From: Accumulibacter sp964428215
Lineage (GTDB): Bacteria > Pseudomonadota > Gammaproteobacteria > Burkholderiales > Rhodocyclaceae
Direction of reading: 5' to 3'
Assembly: GCA_964428215.1 (NCBI GenBank)
Contig: CAYRXO010000042.1
Location: 1 to 21,304, forward strand
Length of the DNA: 21,304 bases
This document shows, piece after piece, positions 17,500 to 21,304 of the stretch; position 1 is the first letter of the stretch; each line of letters begins with the position of its first letter. The position numbers and the translations under genes were made by a program. Under the pieces are notes generated by a model that was not told the DNA's origin, did not search any database, and saw nothing but the letters and a program-made list of their open reading frames with translations.

Positions 17500-19023
17500 T
17501 CAAGACGAGTCGCGGAAACGAGCAATCTCGTAATCGGCGCCTCTTTCCTCGATCTCCAGAGGGGTCAGCTGATGCGTTTCACCAGAGAAATGGAATTCCA
17601 TCGTTTCGCGTACGCTGAAACCACCCAGTGGCAAGATGATCCGTTTCAGGCCGACTCCGCCATCTTCGGGTAGCCAAAGACCCGGAATCCGGTTGGCTGC
17701 CGAAATACCGCTACGTCTTGTCTGCAGATGAATGCCGCGTACTTGTCTGGCAAGAACCTGCACTCCCAGGTCGGCACGGCCATCGTGTCGACGACTAATC
17801 CGCCGGATGGTGCCGAGCAGTTGGCTCTGGCTGCCCTCTGCCTGAGTGCAGACCAGCGAACCCAACTTGAGAATTGCGCTTCGTTTATCGTCACAGCAGG
17901 CACGAAAACCGCCCAGGCTGACATTGTCGGCTGACCAGTTGCTGACTCCCGGTATGTGCTTTATTTCACGCAGTGCATGAACGAATATTTTGTGAATTTC
18001 GAAGAAATTATTGATCACTGCCATCCGGGCCGTCACTTCATGGCGCACGTGTCGCCGTTGCGGTGGTTTTGGCGCCCAACACATACGTAAATGGCGCAAG
18101 ACGGGCAGCAGTTGAGAAGAACTGGTCTGTTCCCCGAAGTCGAAATCGCTCGGCATTTCACCGTGTTCCAGGGTATCGATCAGCTGCACGATACCCTTGA
18201 ATGCCGCTGCAGCCCAAAAATAGCGAATCCCGGCAATCGGCGAAAGCCGATGTTGTACCAGTCGGGTAGGGCCGACACCCGTGGTTGGTACCACCCAGAA
18301 ACCGCCGCCGGATGGGTTTTCAGCGGAGAACACAAAACCCGACATGAAATATGCGATCAACTGATCGGCCATTTCGATCTGCTGGAGAGTCAGACCGTCC
18401 ATCCCGGAAACATGAAAAATCAGCGCGTGCAGGTACTGATGCTGCACACTGGTCAAACTGCGTTGCGAGGTGTAGAGAGGAAAGGATTTCTGCGCATAAC
18501 CAGCGCTTTCCGCTGCCAAGAAAGTGCGACCGAGCGCTAACCAAAGTTGATCGTCAACACTGGCATAGCGATACGCCCTCCAGCGCAGCTGGTTGGTACG
18601 CAAGGCTTGCAAACGGGCGCCAAGTAGAGGCAGCCCGTCTTTGAACGCTTCAGACACCTTGCTCTTCGGATCGGCATGCGCGCGTTGCAGACATGATTCA
18701 TAAATTTCCGTTGCAGTTCGAAAGTACGTATAACACCGTGACCACTGACGTTCCTCTTCAATTTTCGAATTTTCGGTGGCAGTCAGGTAATCGCGTTTCA
18801 AACGACGAATATGCGTTTGCGCCGCATCGTCAAGCTGGCCGATGATCTCGAAAAGCCGATCGACTGGAAATTTGTCGGCGAACTTCAAGGAGTCGAGCCA
18901 ACTGCTGACCTCCTCCACGGCCTGAACGGCTGGAGCACGGCGGATTTCACCGATGATCCGCTTCAACTCTTTGTTGTGAGCCAGCGGATGGTCCGGACGC
19001 CGGGGAAAAAACCCGAATATCAT
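17500..19023 (-). CDS. Uncharacterised 507-residue protein with PilZ-type c-di-GMP signature
   Basis: I do not recognise a named family. The first 300 or so residues look helical and soluble, with no signal peptide or membrane segment. The C-terminal part has RRHVR (RxxxR, about residue 322) and, about 40 residues on, NVSLGG (NxSxxG, about residue 366). These are the two motifs by which PilZ domains bind cyclic di-GMP. They are followed by beta-rich sequence (LLGTIRRISRR, LGVQVLA) like a PilZ barrel. The spacing between motifs is longer than usual, suggesting an insertion. The start is ATG 19023; a GTG one codon earlier is also possible. The gene converges with mog and is divergent from the CheY-CheC-GGDEF group, whose cyclase would make its presumed ligand. 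Confidence 0.75.
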   Translation of the reverse strand: MIFGFFPRRPDHPLAHNKELKRIIGEIRRAPAVQAVEEVSSWLDSLKFADKFPVDRLFEIIGQLDDAAQTHIRRLKRDYLTATENSKIEEERQWSRCYTYFRTATEIYESCLQRAHADPKSKVSEAFKDGLPLLGARLQALRTNQLRWRAYRYASVDDQLWLALGRTFLAAESAGYAQKSFPLYTSQRSLTSVQHQYLHALIFHVSGMDGLTLQQIEMADQLIAYFMSGFVFSAENPSGGGFWVVPTTGVGPTRLVQHRLSPIAGIRYFWAAAAFKGIVQLIDTLEHGEMPSDFDFGEQTSSSQLLPVLRHLRMCWAPKPPQRRHVRHEVTARMAVINNFFEIHKIFVHALREIKHIPGVSNWSADNVSLGGFRACCDDKRSAILKLGSLVCTQAEGSQSQLLGTIRRISRRHDGRADLGVQVLARQVRGIHLQTRRSGISAANRIPGLWLPEDGGVGLKRIILPLGGFSVRETMEFHFSGETHQLTPLEIEERGADYEIARFRDSS

Positions 19024-19329
19024 CACAAGCTCGCCATGCCGGAAAGCATCAAGAAAACGTTGAATTGTATATTATTTTTTCGATTTCCCACAGATTGGTG
19101 CAGGTGGCATTCCGCTTCGGCGATTGTCGACTCGAGTCCGTCTGGATCGGGCCGGGCGGGAGGGGAAAAATCGTTCTGCTACGTTATGGCGAAGCATTTT
19201 CGGCGCAAAGATCATGGTTCGACTGCTTGACGCGACTGCCGTAGATTGCCTTGTCGCTCGCCTTTCTTTGTTATATCGCAGGATATAAAATAAGAATAGA
19301 CCTTATTTTCAGCTGCTCATTGATTGTTT
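19024..19329. other. Divergent intergenic region between the PilZ-like gene and the receiver gene
   Basis: These 306 bases separate divergent starts and contain AT-rich patches near 19064-19080 and 19271-19310 against a GC-rich background. The first could hold the promoter of the minus-strand PilZ gene (TATACA-like box on that strand), the second that of the receiver gene (TATAAA near 19284). No gene was recognised in the middle. Confidence 0.4.
19287..19309. promoter_or_regulatory. Inverted repeat AAAATAAG-N7-CTTATTTT upstream of the receiver gene
   Basis: Perfect eight-base arms around a seven-base spacer end 20 bases before the ATG at 19330 and overlap a TATAAA-like -10 box. The position suits a repressor operator or a 5' leader hairpin. 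The AT-only arms stand out from the local composition. Confidence 0.45.
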
Positions 19330-19704
19330 ATGACCGCCAAGTCTGCTCCCGCGTTCCTGATCGTCGACGACAGCCGGATGTCGCGAATGATGATTGCCAA
19401 GTACGTTTCTCAACTTCGACCCGCCTGGAGCCTGTTGGAGGCCAGCAGTGGTGAAGAAGCGTTGGCCATGATCGCAGTGAGCTGCCCCGATCTGATCAGC
19501 ATGGATGTCAATATGCCGGGAATGAACGGACTGCAAGCGGCCAGCCGAATTCGTATACGTCATCCTGATATCAAAATTGCGCTGTGTACGGCCAATGTGC
19601 AGGAATCGATGCGGCAGTCGGCGATCAGGTTGGGAATACATTTCGTACAGAAGCCGATTACTCAACAAGCGGTGGAAACCATGATCGGCTTGTTCGAAGC
19701 GTAA
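19330..19704 (+). CDS. Stand-alone CheY-like response regulator receiver
   Basis: A single 124-residue receiver domain with no output domain. The acidic pocket D13/D14 (VDDSRMSR), phosphoacceptor D59 (SMDVNMPGMNG), switch T87 (ALCTAN) and K108 (VQKP) are all present, so it should be phosphorylatable. The ATG at 19330 is taken rather than a TTG two codons earlier. It precedes a CheC/CheX-type phosphatase, its likely dephosphorylating partner, and a diguanylate cyclase. No chemotaxis kinase or receptor lies in the window. It could act on the flagellar motor, type IV pili or the cyclase; nothing in the sequence decides this. Confidence 0.9.
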   Translation: MTAKSAPAFLIVDDSRMSRMMIAKYVSQLRPAWSLLEASSGEEALAMIAVSCPDLISMDVNMPGMNGLQAASRIRIRHPDIKIALCTANVQESMRQSAIRLGIHFVQKPITQQAVETMIGLFEA

Positions 19705-19837
19705 CCTCGCCGAAAGCGATCATCCCGCATAGAAGTCGTGCTCGCCAGCTTTGTTCCTGATCAGTCCGGCTTCCGTTATCTGATCTGCTGGGTGAGTCGA
19801 GATCTTCTGTTCGTTCCGAAACCAGAATTTGTTTCTT

Positions 19838-19851
19838 GCCAACGAGTTGGC
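19838..19851. repeat. Short palindrome GCCAACGAGTTGGC before the phosphatase gene
   Basis: Six-base arms with a two-base centre, 35 bases before the ATG at 19887, in the 182-base gap between the receiver and phosphatase genes. It may be a regulatory site or chance. Confidence 0.25.
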
Positions 19852-19886
19852 GTTGCCCCGCTGACTCACTGCACAACGGACCCGGG

Positions 19887-20501
19887 ATGATTCATTTCTC
19901 CGAGTTGCAAATCGACGCTCTCTGCGAGTTGTTCAACATCGGTGTTGGACGTGCTGCCAGCAGCCTCAGTCAGATCGTCAATGACGAAGTAAAACTGAGC
20001 GCTCCGTCGATCAGCCTGCTCCGTGCCGCTGACGTGGCCACCAATCTGCTCGGGTCCGACTTTCGCAAATTCAGCACGGTGAGCCTCGATTTTTCCGGAC
20101 CTTTCGAAGCAAAATCGATGCTGATCTTTCCGGAGCGGAATGCCTTGGTGATCGTTGCCAATATGTTGGAAGACAGTCTGAATCCGGAAGAGTTGGCCGA
20201 ATTCGAGCAGGAAGCGATGTGCGAAGTGGGTAATATCATTATCAATGCCTGCATCAGCGCGCTGGCCGATCTGTTCGAAGTGGAATTTCACGGTGGATTG
20301 CCCAAGCATCAATATAGCGACAACACCTTGATTTCTGTCTTCCATGGTAATGCGGAAGAGATGGTCCTCATTTTGGAAGTCGACCTGACGGTTTCTCAAC
20401 AGCGTATCGAAGGTGACTTGCTGTTTTTATTGGGCGTCAATTCTCTCGAAGAATTGATAAAGCATTTAGACCATTTTCTGAATAAACAGGGGATGAAGTG
20501 A
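19887..20501 (+). CDS. CheC/CheX-family CheY-phosphate phosphatase
   Basis: A 204-residue protein with two copies of the CheC-family active-site pattern. The first is D10-x3-E14-x2-N17 with P40. The second is E109-x3-E113-x2-N116 with P139, where the leading residue is E instead of D/S. The E and N of each helix are the residues that position water for dephosphorylating CheY-P. Two sites in a protein of about 205 residues match CheC rather than single-site CheX. The ATG at 19887 is used because homology begins directly there; an in-frame upstream start at 19836 adds an unrelated stretch. The gene lies 182 bases after the receiver gene and overlaps the cyclase gene by four bases. No CheD is seen nearby. 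Confidence 0.87.
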   Translation: MIHFSELQIDALCELFNIGVGRAASSLSQIVNDEVKLSAPSISLLRAADVATNLLGSDFRKFSTVSLDFSGPFEAKSMLIFPERNALVIVANMLEDSLNPEELAEFEQEAMCEVGNIIINACISALADLFEVEFHGGLPKHQYSDNTLISVFHGNAEEMVLILEVDLTVSQQRIEGDLLFLLGVNSLEELIKHLDHFLNKQGMK

Positions 20502-21304
20502 TCTCCGGGCAGCCAGAGGAACTGGTCTTGCTGGATGCACTGCAGCTCGGTGTCATCCTCCTCGACAACGAAGGGCGGCTGATTCACTGGAACCAGTGGT
20601 TTTCTGAACACTTGGCCATTCCAGTCCAGCCGCCTGTTGGCGAGCGTCTGGGAGATGTGTTTCCGGAAATAGTCAAAGGACGCCTGGGAGCGGTCATCGA
20701 TCAGGCGCTACACCACAAATTATCTTCCATCCTGACACCGGGTTTGAACCGCTCGCTGCTGCCTCTTTGCCATATCTCGGTGGACAATACGCGCGAGGCC
20801 ATGCAACAGCTGGTTTATATTACTCCATTGGAGCATCTGCAGGCGGCATGCTTGTTGCAGATTCAGGACATGACCGTGGTCAAACGGCGAGAACGCCGCC
20901 TACGCGTGCAGTCCAATCAATGGCTGGACGCGGCGTATCTCGATCCGCTGACTACCGTCGGTAACCGCCGACGTTTTGATCATGCCTTGACCGAGTTGTA
21001 TCACAAGGCCGAAAAAACGGCCACTCCCCTGGGGCTGATCATGTTGGATATCGATCATTTCAAAAATTACAATGACTTGTATGGCCATCAGCACGGCGAT
21101 GAATGCTTGTGCCAAGTCGCAATCACGCTCGAACAAGGCCTGCGTAAGCAGGCTGGTGATCTGATCTGTCGATATGGCGGTGAAGAATTTGCCGTTTTAT
21201 TGCCAGGTGCCGATGAAAGGACGTCTTGTGCAATCGCCGAACGGTTGCGTAAGCGGGTTCATTCGCTGAAGTTGGCGGTTGCCGCAACGTCTTCCGAACG
21301 TCAT
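20498..21304 (+). CDS. Diguanylate cyclase with N-terminal PAS-like domain (3' end beyond window)
   Basis: Translation from the GTG at 20498, which overlaps the phosphatase stop (GTGA), gives 269 residues before the window ends. Residues of about 8-120 are PAS-like (LVLLDALQLGVILLDNEGRLIHWNQWFSEHL). The GGDEF domain starts at DPLTTVGNRRRF (about 147). It continues through LIMLDIDHFKNYNDLYGHQHGDECL (metal-binding aspartate) to the active site RYGGEEF (GGEEF at about 227-231). A GGEEF motif is catalytically competent. The product-inhibition I-site normally reading RxxD is QAGD here, so feedback by c-di-GMP is probably lost. The only in-frame start near the domain edge is this GTG. The four-base overlap implies coupling to the phosphatase. 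Confidence 0.92.
   Translation, partial: MISGQPEELVLLDALQLGVILLDNEGRLIHWNQWFSEHLAIPVQPPVGERLGDVFPEIVKGRLGAVIDQALHHKLSSILTPGLNRSLLPLCHISVDNTREAMQQLVYITPLEHLQAACLLQIQDMTVVKRRERRLRVQSNQWLDAAYLDPLTTVGNRRRFDHALTELYHKAEKTATPLGLIMLDIDHFKNYNDLYGHQHGDECLCQVAITLEQGLRKQAGDLICRYGGEEFAVLLPGADERTSCAIAERLRKRVHSLKLAVAATSSERH

Noticed and set aside
17328..17525. 65-codon minus-strand frame overlapping the ends of mog and the PilZ-like gene
   Set aside because: Overlaps two better supported genes, starts on TTG without a ribosome-binding site, and shows no family match.

Overview
The window looks like a roughly 60% GC betaproteobacterial chromosome, most likely Rhodocyclales-like. This is inferred from gene content and order (uvrB divergent from an aromatic aminotransferase, pmbA divergent from yjgA with mog behind it), not from any marker gene. 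No tRNA, rRNA or CRISPR array was seen.

Positions 1-7973 hold an acquired defence island. It is bounded on the left by a decayed copy of the 3' end of pepD (156-414) and on the right by the intact pepD gene (7974-9449, minus strand). Both copies point the same way. This is the footprint of an element that entered pepD, supplied a replacement 3' end and pushed the original end to its far side. Between them lies a tightly packed plus-strand operon: dndC (DNA phosphorothioation sulfurtransferase), dndD (SMC-like ATPase), a gene fusing DndE to an FtsK-type translocase motor, an ABC/OLD-like AAA ATPase, and a DUF4435 TOPRIM-like protein. The last pair has the layout of the AriA/AriB (PARIS) defence system. 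The usual dndB and dndFGH are absent. The cluster therefore looks like an unusual phosphorothioation-linked defence system in which an FtsK motor and an ATPase-TOPRIM pair take the place of DndFGH. In this copy dndD carries a nonsense codon and a frameshift, and dndE-ftsK carries a frameshift, while dndC and the effector pair are open. The modification arm is either decaying or affected by sequence errors.

Positions 7974-17374 are ordinary core genome: pepD and uvrB on minus; an aromatic/aspartate aminotransferase and metY on plus; pmbA (tldE) on minus, divergent from yjgA (darP) and mog on plus. These genes are full length with clean family motifs.

Positions 17500-21304 form a cyclic-di-GMP and two-component signalling patch. 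It contains a 507-residue protein with PilZ signature motifs (minus), a stand-alone CheY-like receiver, a CheC/CheX-type phosphatase, and a PAS-like/GGDEF diguanylate cyclase that starts on GTG, overlaps the phosphatase gene and runs off the window. The receiver, phosphatase and cyclase probably form one signalling unit, with the PilZ protein a candidate reader of the c-di-GMP made.
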